From positions 930,001 to 994,000 of the forward strand of contig JAWZYV010013019.1 in the NCBI GenBank assembly GCA_038373885.1: a stretch of DNA of 64,000 bases, written 5' to 3'. Of the stretch, positions 45,479 to 58,211 are shown piece by piece; within the stretch, counting starts at the first letter, position 1; each line of letters opens with the position of its first letter. The notes beneath the pieces are model-generated. The model had not been told where the DNA came from and ran no database searches. It saw only the letters and a program-made list of their open reading frames with translations. The DNA comes from Cheiracanthium punctorium. Taxonomy: Eukaryota > Arthropoda > Arachnida > Araneae > Cheiracanthiidae. The translations under genes were made by a program, and so were the position numbers.

Positions 45479-47160
45479 ATAGAAAACAATATGAGCCTCT
45501 TTAAAAATCTAAAAATCCACCCTTTTCCTCATTTTTAGGCGATTTTTCGCTCTTTTCAGTTCCATTTTATTTCCGAGAGTGAAAAAAGTGAATCAATTGC
45601 GTGACAAAATTGGCTTATTCAAGTGAAAGTGAGGTCACACAATTGGGATTCCAATTCGTTTAAAATATTTTTCCAGGTAATATGGTTTAATTTTTTTCAT
45701 TAAATAATCGTCTGCTGAAGCATTAATTTAAGAGGTGCTGAGTACACAAAACGAAATCGTTCGAATGTGCAAAATTTTTGCGCCTTTCCAGAAGAGCATG
45801 AAATTCGATTTGGGTATATAATAAAAATTGAATATGAAGTTATTTATTTTAGTGGGACGAATATAATATATATTGAGTGTAGACATGTTTTCGTCAAATA
45901 TTTTTTCTAGCGCCCGTTGTAATTGCCTCCACAACAGGCTTTTCTTCTAGTAAACAGAGAAATACACAAACATTAGTCAATATTCCTTGCTTTGATTCAT
46001 AATTAATTATGTCCTGATAATTTATGAGTATGCATATCAGTTGGCAAATGGATGCATTGTTTTAATTTACTACATTTGAAAATATTTTTTAAATTAAAAT
46101 TTCATTTTATATAGATAAACAGATAGGCAAATTTTGCACTATGTTACTGTCCATTTACCATCAGTGTTGTAGAGAGCAGAACTGGCGCTCGAGGCACGAT
46201 ATCTTTCCGCCACCCCGTCCCTATAGGGCTCGTTAGGGTCCTTTATTTACTGAAATTCCGAACTTATTGTCCTAAAATGTCTTACTATTTGAGATACTTG
46301 AGAGAACTTCTAACAGGACCACCTTTATAACATCAGACCTTTTTAGGACAATGTTTCTAAAGTTCGGAATTTTATCAAATTCAGGATCCGTACGAATTTT
46401 GTTCCTATTGTTTGTCAAATCTTTATTTTAAGGATGATTTAGCGCCCTTCTGCGATTGGTGCTCGGGGCATGAGACTCCCCACTAGGCTATTTTTTTCCC
46501 ATAAGTAAAACTTATAATTCATAGTTCAAATACTTAAACTGATCCAGTCAGTGAAAGCAAATAATATAAGACGAACTTGTTTTTAATTAAAGACATGAGC
46601 TAAGCGCATGAGCCATATTTTATCTAAGTGCTATATAAAATCAATCTCAAAAGCTTTGATTAGACGAAAAAAAGTGAAATCTTTCTTTTTTTTTTCACAA
46701 CTTAATGATGAAAACTATGAGTAAGCGGAATAATTAGCGAAAGAGAACGAAAAAGTGTGTCATTTTTCATTCACCCCAATTGAAGTATTTTCATTTGCCA
46801 CTTCCTACAAATACATGGAATCTGTTAAGTTTCGGGAAGAGGAAAAAAAAATTAGAGAGCATTTTCACGAACCGATATGCCACCAGAATTTATCTCTGAG
46901 GGCAGTCGAGCGTAAAACCAGTGGCTTAGGAAACAAATATCTGTGTCAAGCGTAATCTAGAAATATATTGCTCTTCAAAACTTAAACACGGAATGGTAAT
47001 CAATCGAGATTTATTATGTTCTTCGTTGATGACGCTTGGTATCAGCCAAATTCTTTTAGCACATTGAAAGGAATTTCCCCTTTATTTAGTGGGCTTTTGC
47101 TATTGCATCTGATAAATTTTTGTTTGAAGGAAGAGCATTTATTGGATTACACTCTTTATG
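45479..47160. other. AT-rich sequence with one foldback
   Basis: An inverted repeat lies at 46253-46372 (ATTCCGAACTTATTGTCCTA and its return, AGGACAATGTTTCTAAAGTTCGGAAT). Otherwise nothing is recognised. Confidence 0.4.
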
Positions 47161-47647
47161 ATGCACAGAAAAAGAATGTATTGTTGAATGAAATAAAATA
47201 TTATAACAGAAAAGTTTTGTTGAATCTACAAAATTTTTTTTGATTCAACGAAATGTTTTCATGGTTTAAGAAAACTATTTTGTTAAAATAGCTGCAATCA
47301 AATGTTATTGAATGAAAAATGTTGAATTTAAACAAACATATTGGCACCATTCTAACGGAATAGTTTTGTTGAATCAAAAAAAATTTCATTGATATTGGAA
47401 TATTTTATTTATCCTACAGAACAGTCCGATTTTGATAATTGCGACCAATTTTTCGCCGAATGAACAAAATTAGGTGAAATCAACAAAACTTGAATGGCTC
47501 TATTCCAACAGAATAGAGCCATCTAAGAATCGTTCAAGAATCGTCCATTGTCGAATTAACCAAAATTTTTGTTAATGCAATGAAATACTTTATTCATCCA
47601 ACAATTTCCCATTTTGTTAAATTCAACAAAACATTTTCTTCCGTTCA
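47161..47647. repeat. TTTTGTTGAAT-array foldback MITE, copy 2
   Basis: The left end GCACAGAAAAAGAATGTATT and the right end AACAAAACATTTTCTTCCGT are imperfect inverted repeats. The interior is an array of TTTTGTTGAATC and TTCAACAAAA motifs, as at 6140-6472. Confidence 0.65.
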
Positions 47648-48345
47648 CGATTGATAGCTCGTATAATTATACGAAACTTCCAGAAACCATTCTTGAACAC
47701 AGAATTATTGCAGTGGAAAATGTTACTCAATGTACACACTCCAAAAAAGTATTCGAATAAAAGATAGCTTTCCTATTTTAGATTTGAGAATTATAATTGA
47801 GTTTTTGAAAAAGTCTCAACTTGACAGAAATATAGAAAGTCATACTTATACATAGCCTAATTTATATTCTATGATAAATAACTTTTAATATATTTCTATG
47901 ATAAATAACTTAACCAACGTAGAAAATTTATCTCTTACTCAAATACTTTTATTGGAGGGTGTACCACAGTTAACAATATGTATTTAAAAATCCTTTATAT
48001 GAATGTTCCATACCGCCATATGCTTACGGTTTGTAAGAGTGCAAATGCAGAATTTAAATAGATAAAATTAATATTTTTTGAAATATCTGACATAATTATT
48101 TATTTTATAAATATACGCGATTATAAGAGACAAAAGTTGCACGATTTGAAAAAAAATTAAATTACTTGCTTGAAGTAAAGTAACTGATAATGATAGTGAA
48201 TTTAAGGGGAATGTTAAAAAATATTTTTTATCATGGCAGTAACGATGAATTTGACAAAACTAACAGTTAAAAAACTTGCTGAAATGATTCTCAGCATCAG
48301 TTTTCGGTTGCGCGTTTTTCAAAGGGCACAGCTTCCTGCCCGCCT
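47648..48345. other. AT-rich sequence, nothing recognised
   Basis: A short duplication TTCTATGATAAATAACTT lies at about 47868-47912. Confidence 0.35.
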
Positions 48346-48816
48346 TTAACCCTTTGAGGCGCAACCCTTTCCCAATGCTGAAAAAAGGACAGCCGTTGCC
48401 ATCGATCGACTTAACTACCAGCAAGATGGCGGACGATCGAAACGTTCAGCGCGTGCCACAGATCTAGAGACCCTTTTTTGACGACAGCTGGCTGTGCCAG
48501 GCACAGCGGGGATCGTCCGACATCTTGCTGGTAGTTAAATCGTGCGATGGCAACGGCTGCCCTTTTTTCAGCATCGGGCAATCTATCCAGCTGTTCTCGC
48601 ATTCTTCCATGTTTTAGCAGATATCAGTGCTGTTAAAAATAATCGTGACCATTTCTTTTGCGGGAAATGACGTGCTAAAAAGTAAAGGATTCTCGTGGAG
48701 CTATGTCACCCGCAACTATTTTTATAGAAATCAAATCTATACTTCGTGACTGGCAACAGTCAAAACGTCAGAGTTTGGTGTTCCCAGAGCGGGAACACTG
48801 CGCGTGAAAGGGTTAA
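48346..48816 (-). mobile_element. TTAA hairpin MITE, copy E (reverse orientation)
   Basis: TTAA at 48346-48349 and 48813-48816. On the plus strand it opens CCCTTTGAGGCGCAACCC and closes GCGCGTGAAAGGG. It carries the palindrome GTGTTCCCAGAGCGGGAACAC and the AAGATGGCGG hairpin arm. Confidence 0.85.
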
Positions 48817-50305
48817 GCGCTTGCCGATGCGCTCTGTCCTATATATAAATAATTTTTTTTGTATCTTTCCCAGTGGTATATCGGAAAAATTGTCCTCTTT
48901 CTCAACAGGAAGTGCCCTTTTCTCAGTAGAAAGTGCCTTTCTTGATAAATCCGCCCTGTCTCTTTTAAAACTATATGTAAATACAGAACCATGTATAGCA
49001 GAACCATTATTTTACTAGCACTGACTGGTTGAGAGATTTTCTATAGGTACTCAGTGCGCGTATCTTGCACTGATTAAATGTGCGTTTTCTCTTTATCCTT
49101 TCTCTGTCTTATGTCCAAAGAAATTTAAGATTACTGCAAAAATTTAGCACAATTATTAACTGATTTGACATAATTTGCAAATGTACCCATAATTTTATAC
49201 ATAAAAAACTGAATGATACATAGGAATAAGTTTTTGGAATTATTTTTTTTTATTGCCATATTATTGCCATTATTTTATTGCCATTATATTGCTTAATCGC
49301 AATTGAAGAGTGATGTAAATGATGTATGTTTAGAGCTTCAAAACTCTTCAAGAAAGTTTTTTTTTCAAAATTAGGAAAGCCTATTTAGAGAGGGTTTGCT
49401 TGTTTTTAGTTGTACAGCATTAAAAATACGATTCATTTACACTCAAACCGTAGCTGATCAGAGCAAGTTTTATGCTTTTCAAGAAAAACGCTGGTAAATA
49501 ACGAGCTATATATTCCCTTTTTTTCCAACAGGAACCTTGCACAGTTTTGTAATATTAACTTTGCATTATTAAAAACTTTATAATATTAATTTACCAATTT
49601 ATACAGACAAACCGCATTTGCTGCTAAAGCAATGATCCACTCTTGTTGGCCAAAGTATAGTACTTTTATGTTGCTGTTACTAACCAGTGCTGTTTTGTTT
49701 TAAAGGCCAAAGGATTTTTGATCATTAATGTATTTTGTTAATGCAAAGAAACAATTTATAAATTTACTTACTGATTACTCCCAGCCAAGAAAAGTTGCAG
49801 TTTTTCTCTCTCTGATGTTATTAAAGTATAGAGGATACCACGAATAGGTTCAATACAACGGCGTCGTGATTTGTTCCGTATTGTCGCATTGTTCTAAATC
49901 AAATATCATGATTTCTCTGTAAAGTCAAACAAAATAGCAGGAAACGGCAAACTTTCAACCGTTCACACACTAACGTAGATGATTTTCAGAGGCATTTATT
50001 ACATATTCTTATATAGGCACGTATTTAAAAGAAAAGAAAAGAAAAGCAATCATTACGTACATTTTTAGAAATTTCCCTAAAACAAAATGAGATGCAGATC
50101 ACATGCTTTATAGCATTTAAATTGTGTGCTTTTGCATTTTGTGAAAACCAAGTGAATTTAAATTTCTCAATTTTCCACCAAATCTTCCACCTGTTTTCTT
50201 AATTTCTCATTGCAATAAAATAAGCATCTCTTAACCCCGCGATTCAGATTTTTATACCTACAAATATATATACAAATACACCAGAGGTGGATGTAAAAAC
50301 ACTTT
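48817..50305. other. AT-rich sequence, nothing recognised
   Basis: A local reiteration AGTGCCTTT / AAGTGCCC lies at 48910-48945. No gene was found. Confidence 0.35.
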
Positions 50306-50540
50306 CAGCCTCTCTATGGCCGAGTGAATAAGCCACTGAGCATAGTAAATGGCTGAAGCATGAAGGTCCAGCGTTCTGACCTTCCGAGTGGCTGTCGGTC
50401 TAAAGGTCTGGAGTTTTGTGCGGTTTTCTAAAGATATAACGAGAATACGCTTTAGAATCCCTTAAAAAGCTCTCCACCCAAGGCTCTTCTCTCCTAGGCA
50501 GATACCCCTCCTCATGTAAGTTTGCCTTAACATAGCACAA
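50306..50540 (+). repeat. Leu/Ser-tRNA-type SINE, copy 3 (best head)
   Basis: TCTATGGCCGAGTGAATAAG is an almost exact leucine/serine tRNA A box. GGTCCAGCGTTCTGACC stands at the B-box position. The body continues GGTCTGGAGTTTTGTGCGGT, GAGAATACGCTTTAGAATCC, AAAAAGCTCTCCACCCAAGG as in the other two copies. Confidence 0.7.
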
Positions 50541-52181
50541 CGCATCACAAAATAAAATTACTTTCTCTATTAATAAGAATGCATCAAAAACAAAGTACCA
50601 GGTTAAAACTATATTTCATACACAAATAGTTGAAGTCAATATCAAAGTCAATATTTTGGTTAATATTTTTAAGTCCTAATATATGAACTGTCACTAACAA
50701 CAGCGTACCGAATTTCTAAGCTTGCGAGGCTTTTTAACTTTTCGCCAAGAAGTATTCCTCTGAATGCATTACATATTTATGTCCCAAACACCGGATATGC
50801 AAGTATAGACCTGCTCAAAACGATTAAAGTATTTCTACGAATTCTAAATTTTTATGTTATACTATCATTACTCTCAAAAACCTTTACAATGGCATTAGAA
50901 TTCTTTAACTTATCAGGCATAAAAACGTGTACGTCTGTCAAAAATAAATTTTTTCCAATTGTAAATTTTCACGATGTGCCAGTGACCGAGTCTAAAGGTA
51001 TTCTCACAAAAGTAACCTCAATTTTTAAAATATATTAGATCTCGAAAATAGAGCGACTTTAATGGAATTCACAAAAGAGATTTGAATTTTTTTGATTTAT
51101 TATGCTTGAAAAGAAGTAGATTTGTCAAGAACAAATGGAGGAATTCCAAATGTTTATGATAGCCAACAATTCAAAATATATTCACAAAAGTATTCAATTC
51201 CTTAATTTATCAAGCCTCAAAACGTGCAGATCTGTCAAGAATAAATAGAATATTTATACGACTTCCAGATTTCCATGATATAATACAGTGGGAAAACCGA
51301 AATAAGTGGACCACATTCGAGTTGCCGCTAACGCTTATTTTTCCGGGTGCCGAACAAAATATTGAAAACGCTCCTTTTTTGTTATGAGGCGTTCGCTCTC
51401 ACACATAGAGACTACCTCCATGCACGATCGGTCTTAGATTACGACTTAAAGCGTGCTTCAGCAAGACAACGCAACAGCTTGTCTTATCACGACAAGCGAG
51501 GAGAAAATGCAATTTCGTCACCAAAACATCATTCAGTCACTCGACTTTCACTAACAACAACCGTCGCATTTGACAATCCCATTTCTACATCATACTTCCA
51601 TGTCGGCGTCCGACTCAAAAGCCCCAAAAAAACCCACCGCCGGTAGTTTCAAAGATTGCGCTGAACACATATTTTGATGTAAGCATCACGAACATGTCAT
51701 CACTGTGTTTTGTTCCTGGCGCATACACATATTCAGCAGACATCTTACGCAAAACAGGTCATTGTGTTCAATGAAAATAGCGAACGAAAGGGAACAATGG
51801 AAGATTTTCTTCTTTTATTTTACGTAGACTTACTATTTTTCTCTGGAAAATAGAATGCAGGTAGTTAAGACGTTTATGAAAGGGGATAAACTTACATATT
51901 TCGCTGTAATACGAAAGATCATTTCGAGTCTTTATATCAATACAATATACACAAAATTGAAGTGACCATCTTTCTTAAGTTCAAATACGGGGCACCCACT
52001 TAAGCCGGGGCATGGGGGTGGGAAAGCATAAAATTTATGGGAAAAAAAACAGCGTCTAAACTTCGAATTATATTTTTATGCAAATGTATAGTCTGTAGAT
52101 ATAACATCGACAATCACACAGTCACATATTTGCTTGCACAGATTTAATTTTTCGCTGTTCTTTTCAAACAAAAAACAAAAA
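50541..52181. other. AT-rich sequence with a possible pogo-like left end
   Basis: TACAGTGGGAAAACCGAAAT at 51284 resembles a Tigger/pogo terminus. No matching right end or target duplication was found. The 99-residue frame at 51347-51646 has no recognised domain. Confidence 0.35.
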
Positions 52182-54070
52182 TCTTATATATAATATAATC
52201 CGAGAGTAAACATTGTATGTAGCTATGTAGGTAGGTAAGTTTGTGACCACCGATGTTCTTGCGCGCGTCTCTCGATCGCATTGCGCCGAGACGGTTGGTC
52301 GCAGACCTACCGAATTTTGCATACGGTTTCGCTAGGACAGATCCTAACACGTCTCGGAGCGATTTTTTCGAAATTCGAATTAGAAAATGTTTAATTTTAT
52401 GTTTCTTCCGATTTTTAGCGATTTCTCTTGCATAATACGTAATAACGCCGGTAATTGCACTCGCAGTAAAACGATGTTTGAATCATCGGATAGAGGAAAA
52501 AATTTTCTTTCGAAAACAGTTTGTTTCGACTATGTAACATATTTTGCCGATTTTGGGGAATTGCCGATTTTTAAAAAGAATTTCTCTTTTGACGACGTTT
52601 GCGTAAAATAATTTTAAAACTGTTGCATCTTAAATTCTATCTGTCATAACTTTTTTATATTTCACACAAAAACGGAGCATACATTTCGCCCACTTTTAAA
52701 AGAAGAACGGAAGAAAAATATAAATTTGGAGTTTTTTTTACAAATTTTTATGTAAAGAAGGATTTTGAATTCAATAACTGCTGCTTCAAGATTTCGTTTG
52801 ATATTAAGCTTGCAAATTTAGCTGTCATGGTAATTAAAACTGAATAGCTGCCAGTTGGAAAAAAATAAAATTTCTTTAAAATAATTGAATTTTGCATGCG
52901 AAATCTACGTCATTTTGATGTAACGAGTTTAAAACCCCTTTCGAAACTCAATCAGAATAACGGAGTCACAAGCAAAATATATGGCACGTACGAAATAATT
53001 CCATGTTTTATTTTACGTTGCCAGAGAAAGAATTAAATGCTGTTTTTTCAACAATAAATTACCCAGCATTATTTCCGATTGAGTTTTTAAATGGGACACG
53101 TTTTCGAATCGCAAGAAATATTTTGCGGTGCTAAATATGTCAATCTGACAAGAATTATGCATAAAAATGTATGGAGAGCTCTTTTAATGACAACGATAAA
53201 GTGAAAGGATTATCGTTTTTGCTAATGCCTAAATTGTAAAGAATCGCCGAACAGTAAAAGACTACATTCGTAGCAAATATCTTAACCGTTTCTTTAAATT
53301 AAGCATTAAAGAGGAAAAAACGAAAATATATAGTATTGGTATCAGTAAAAGATAGTATAAGTAATAGTAGATGTACTAGGCTGTCATAGTTAGTAGACGT
53401 ACTGATCAAAGCACAATATACCGCATTAATAAATATCTCGTGAAACTAAAAGTGTTATATTCGTTTTTCAACAGCCGTCTTACAGCACAACTAACTAAGC
53501 GTTAAATAATTCTACGTCGCGTTAATATATCCCGCGGTAGTTTCAACAAAAAAGACTGTACCTGAACATTTTTTTTTCTTTCTCGGAGAATCTGTTCTGT
53601 CACAAGTAGTTATGATCACATTTTAGGAAAATGTTCTTTCTTGCCTTGAAAAGAGCGGGTACACAGCTATTTAATTATAAAATAAAACGGTTCTCCACAT
53701 CATGTTGTATCTAAGGTATTAATGGTATAACTAACTACTATATGGTATAAATAAATACTAATGGTATAAACCTAAAAAAGAATATGATGTAGAAATGTGA
53801 CATTTTCAAAGTTAGAAAATTTGCTGTAAACCGTCAAGCTTTTCTTTTTCTAATCGCGAATGACGCCAACATAGTTTTTTTGTGTCATAATATTACAATG
53901 GTCTCAGGTCAGTACTTATACTAACTTAACGAATAACTAACGAGTAACTTTACGCCAAGAGTCTAATTATTTTGCTTATATTTAGATTCCACAACACTGG
54001 AACCAATTCGAATTATACATGCAAGAAAAATTTTCGTTCCCTACCGTGCGGAGAACGGGTACGCAGCTAG
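52182..54070 (+). mobile_element. Helitron-like non-autonomous element (candidate)
   Basis: It starts TCTTATATATAATATAATCC after an A (52181) and ends ACGCAGCTAG before a T (54071), the expected A/TC...CTAG/T pattern. A short hairpin (CCGT-loop-ACGG) sits about 12 bases before the CTAG. A related 3'-end-like sequence, AGCGGGTACACAGCTATT, lies at 53655-53673. No Rep/helicase frame is present. The pattern is short and could be fortuitous. Confidence 0.4.
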
Positions 54071-54769
54071 TAAATAAATAAAAGAAGAAAGAAATTGAGT
54101 GGCACTAAATTCTTGATCCTTAACAAAGAAGGTCTGTTTTCTGGCGGTGATCACAGGACAATACACGAATGCTTCTAAATACGGGATTCTCTCGTATAAT
54201 ATGGAACGTTTGGTCACTTTATCAAAATCTTTACATTAAAAAAAATTGGATCTATACTATTCCGAAATAAATTAAAAGCTCATTTTATACTAATTTTAAA
54301 ACTTGAAGAAAAAATATTTAACAGACAGAATTAATATTTTCACATTAGAAAGCACCGCATGCTTACAGAAGAGCTTTTACAGCACGTCCGTTCACTTAAT
54401 TTTTTAGTTTTACATATATGAACTCAAAAATTATTAAAACAGTTAAGTAAAATGTCCTAACACAGAAAATAATATACTACTTGGTGAAAATGTAAATAAT
54501 GCAAAATAAATACAGTCTCTGAATTCTTTACTGAATTGTGTACTGTTGGGGGGAAAATAATGATTTATTAAGCAATATAGAAAAAGATAATTTGCGCATG
54601 AATACATTTTTGATTAAAATTAAAGAGTTCTGTAAACACATAAATAAAAAAGTATTTGATTTTTATACTACAACTGAACTATTTTTTTATTTATGCGTGT
54701 TATTTCACCAAGTTCTTAGTTTTAGCTGTTAAACAACACTTTATGAGTATTTTTAATTATTTTTTTGAT

Positions 54770-56136
54770 CAGTGGCGGCTCGTCATTAGGGTCCAGAGGG
54801 GCCTGGCCCCACCTGATATTTCAAAAGTTTTTTTAAATTATAATACAAAATTTGTATTCTTTTAAAATCAGTTTACTTTAATGAAGGTGTCTGCGTGTAT
54901 TTTATTCTATTTTGATTTAAGATGGATAAAAGGAATATTTAAAGGAGCATTTTTTTACACCACCTTTGTCCCTTAATCCAATTATGTAAACCGAGCCATC
55001 ATTCAAATCCTACGGCCGCGCCGCGGCATTTCCAATGTATTCCCCATTGAAGCACTCTCGGGCCCGAGAAATGAAGCCCTAATATATTTGCGCCAAGCAC
55101 AGCAGAGTAGTGTTAGTACCATTGATCATTTCTCAAAAGATGAACATATTTGGCTGGTTATCACAAAAAAGAATGCGGAAACACAGTTAATTTAGCACCA
55201 ATTTAGGGCTCCTTAGCATTGGCCCGATAGGAGAAATAAAAGTGTTTCCATGGAAACAGTTCTATTTGGCGAGTTTTGTTCTTCTGGTCGAAAAAAGCTG
55301 CTGATTGGGATTTTTGTACTTATAGCTGATCATCTTTAAGAATTAGGAATTTTTATTTATCTCATTTAAAACAGACTTGGTTTTACTATTTTTCCGGTTT
55401 CAAATATACTGAAAGTATCAATTGAGTAAGAAATGGTCGTAGATGAAAATATTTTGTCAAATTATAAATATATTTAACGACTATGAATACTGTTGACAGT
55501 TTATTACAAGTTCCTTTCAGCAGATTAAAAATAGCAGAAAAGCTTGAAATAAAACGCTTGGGACCCTATCAATCGAAAAATTTTGTCTTTAGACAAAAAG
55601 ATGGCAAAAAGACACGATCATTTCAACTAGAATGGTATAGTAAAGCACCACGACTTTCGATAAGTGAAGCAAAAAATTCTATTTTTTTCGTTTTTATTGT
55701 TTGCTATTTGGAGATGAAACATTATGGACCAATTCGTTTTTCAACATGTACACATGCAATTGTTGAATTTAATATTGTATATTTTAAGAAAATCATACTT
55801 TTTTATATTGCTTTTTTTAAATTGGTATTGTACCTTTTTGAGAAAGAAAAATGGAGGATAAGGTTTTTTTGGTGCAAAATAAATCTGCTGTCTTTAAATG
55901 AAAACTTAAAGGAGAAATCAATACGCCTTTCATAACTTGTTATTCGAAAGTTTTTATGTATTCACACTGTTTACAAAAGCGATTCATATGTTTTACCTTT
56001 TCGAGCTTAAAAAAAAAGCCCCCTCCTCTGAAATGGGTAACGATCCGCCACAGCTCTATGTATATGTATTTTCCCGATTTGAACTGGCACTATTTTTTTC
56101 GGCCCCACTACTGAAGCAGGTCACGAGCCGCCACTG
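54770..56136 (+). mobile_element. hAT element with truncated transposase, CAGTGGCGGCTCGT family
   Basis: The left end CAGTGGCGGCTCGT and the right end ACGAGCCGCCACTG are exact inverted repeats. A perfect 8-bp target duplication TTTTTGAT lies at 54762-54769 and 56137-56144. It encodes the N-terminal part of a hAT transposase (55483-55690) and has lost the catalytic domain, so it is a deletion derivative. The element at 6534-7344 is a relative. Confidence 0.9.
55483..55935 (+). pseudogene. hAT transposase N-terminal (TTF-type zinc finger) fragment
   Basis: The frame opens MNTVDSLLQVPFSRLKIAEK, then LEIKRLGPYQSKNF, KTRSFQLEWYSKAPRLSISE and NSIFF. The family pattern is VDSLLxxPFSxxxxxxKLxIKxLGxP...RxFxxxWYxxxxWLxxxxxxNxLFCFPC, the TTF-type zinc finger of ZMYM/hAT transposases, where residues of about 1-70 match. 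The conserved CxxC is damaged (the end reads SIFFVFIVC). From about residue 72 on, the open frame is unrelated, rich in F, I and K, and has no dimerisation domain, so the coding sequence ends in a deletion junction. It cannot be active but may retain DNA-binding residues. Confidence 0.65.
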
Positions 56137-56144
56137 TTTTTGAT

Positions 56145-57567
56145 TGTTTATATACTACTATCTGCAAATTTTTGTATGAAGAAAATATCCATTTTCAGAA
56201 AGGTCAAGAATTTAATTGAAAAAAATATATATATGAGATTTTTTTGTTAATCCTTTTATTTATGATGATTGAAGGGTTATTTTATTATTTATCTCAAGAG
56301 TGTAGGAGTATACAAAGATGTTGCAATAGATTTTGCTTGTATAGGTTTTTCCTTCAGGAAGACATTCTTCTCGAAGGAAAAAAATAAAGACTTTCATAAC
56401 AAGATCTATTTAACAATTGGATTTTGTTGGAAAAGCAATTATATCTCAATCACTTTTAATGTTTTTTTCTCACGTAAAATTTTTATAATTGGCAAATTTT
56501 TACACAAAAACTTTTTTTTTTTTTAATAAATCCATTGATAAAAAATATGACGGAATATGGAATGTATCAAGGGATGAGTACTATAATAGTAATGAAAACT
56601 ATGTAATTTAAACTACAGAAATAAGTTTCTGAAACATTTATCGGAAATATTTATGAGTGAAACAATTAACAACAAACTACATTTAGGTACATTTACATTA
56701 TAGCGCATGGTTCTATTTTAGCGCTAAATCGTGAAAAGTATTTACATCAAACTTTAAGCTCTCGTTTTGTGCTACATTGAATGATCTGCATTCTACGTCT
56801 AGTAACAAGTAAATAGCATTCATAATTGCAATACAAAGAAAATAATTAGAAAATGACTCATCTCAAAGACTAATTTAGGGGAATTTTCTGCATCTTGCAT
56901 AAATCCTCCAGTGGAAACCTTTAGAATCTTTGGATCAATGCGCACCGATATTTTACCGAAAGGAATATGTTCTCCAAGCGCTAAATTATGTGTCTTTCTT
57001 AAGATGTTCTATGTACCAGAACAGTACTTTTTATAATGCAATGGTGTAGGTTCTTTTTTTGATCAAAAAGCCCGAACAACCCGAGATTTGCTTATACGTG
57101 CATAAGGAGGACAAATGATCACTGACCATTCCAATTTTTATATCAATGTGAGGAAGAATTGGCATGAATGGGAGCATTTTGCATTCTGGATTAAAAAAAC
57201 CAATCTGCTGCAGTTATTGTGACGGAAATCGCTTGAAAATAAACAACAAATCTTGCTTTTCAGCAGAAAAACACACGGGAAAGGGGGCGATCCCCCCCCT
57301 CCACCCGACAAGAAAATAAATTTCAAGAAAAATGTAAGTGATCCTATTTTACTTCCATGAAATTGACTTAAATTTCAACTAGACGCTCCAACCCACAAAA
57401 TTGCATTAATCCGTTTCTGACGACAGTTTTAAATTTGATGGTCACGAAAGCTACGGAAACTAATATAAATCAACTGTCTGACTATGTAACTCTTGGATTT
57501 GATAAAGTTTTTGGTTAGAGGATTTGTTTCCTGACTTTAGAACTACACGTGTATAAAAGTAAATTAG
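56145..57567. other. AT-rich sequence, nothing recognised
   Basis: No gene or repeat boundary was found. Confidence 0.35.
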
Positions 57568-58048
57568 TTAACCCTTTAACGTGCAGTGTTCCCGCTCTGG
57601 GAACACCAAACTCTGACTTTTTGACTGTTGCCAGTCACGAAGAATAGATTTGATTTCTATAAAAATAGTTTCGGGTGACATAGCTCCACGAGTATCCTTT
57701 ACTTTTTAGCACGTCATTTCCCGTAAAAAAAATTGTCACGATTATTTTTAACAGCACTGACATCTGCTGAAAAATGGAAGGATGAGAGAACAGCTGGATA
57801 GATTGCCCAATGCTGAAAAAAGGGCAGCCGTTGCCATCGCTCGACTTAACTACCAGCAAGATGGCGATCGATTTTTGACGGCAGCTAGCTGTGCCGGCAC
57901 AGCCAGCTGTCGTCAAAAAAGGGTCTCTAGATCTGTGGCACGTGATGAACGTTTCGATCGTCCGCCATCTTGCTGGTAGTTAAGTCGAGCGATGGCAACG
58001 GCTGCCCTTTTTTCAGCAATGAGAAAGGGTTGCGCCTCAAAGGGTTAA
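57568..58048 (+). mobile_element. TTAA hairpin MITE, copy F
   Basis: TTAA at 57568-57571 and 58045-58048. The 5' end CCCTTTAACGTGCAGTGTTC carries the palindrome GTGTTCCCGCTCTGGGAACAC, and the 3' end is GCGCCTCAAAGGG. The left hairpin arm is shortened (AAGATGGCGATCG), with a GTGCCGGCAC centre. Confidence 0.88.
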
Positions 58049-58211
58049 AGAAGTACGCCCAGCTCGAATACTACAGTACGAATTTGTAAGCGTATACATT
58101 TTCGGTTTATTCTTAGGCCAGCTATCCTTGTTTTGGAGGGGAATTCTTTCATTAAAATCAAAAGACCTGCCGAATGATTCGTTTTTTCTTTTTCTTTTTG
58201 GTACATCACCA

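Noticed and set aside
46755..46955. 66-residue frame (YKYMESVKFREEEKKIREHF)
   Set aside because: Somewhat protein-like composition, but no splice sites, start context or family could be supported.
51347..51646. 99-residue plus-strand frame
   Set aside because: It starts just inside a possible transposon end and shows no domain. It is probably non-coding.
51284..52020. CAGTGGGAAAACCGAAATAA to CACCCACTTAAGCC as a Tigger-like element
   Set aside because: The right side is not a good inverted match and no target duplication was seen.
55690..55935. C-terminal half of the 150-residue frame in the hAT element
   Set aside because: It does not continue the transposase family and is a chance extension after a deletion junction.
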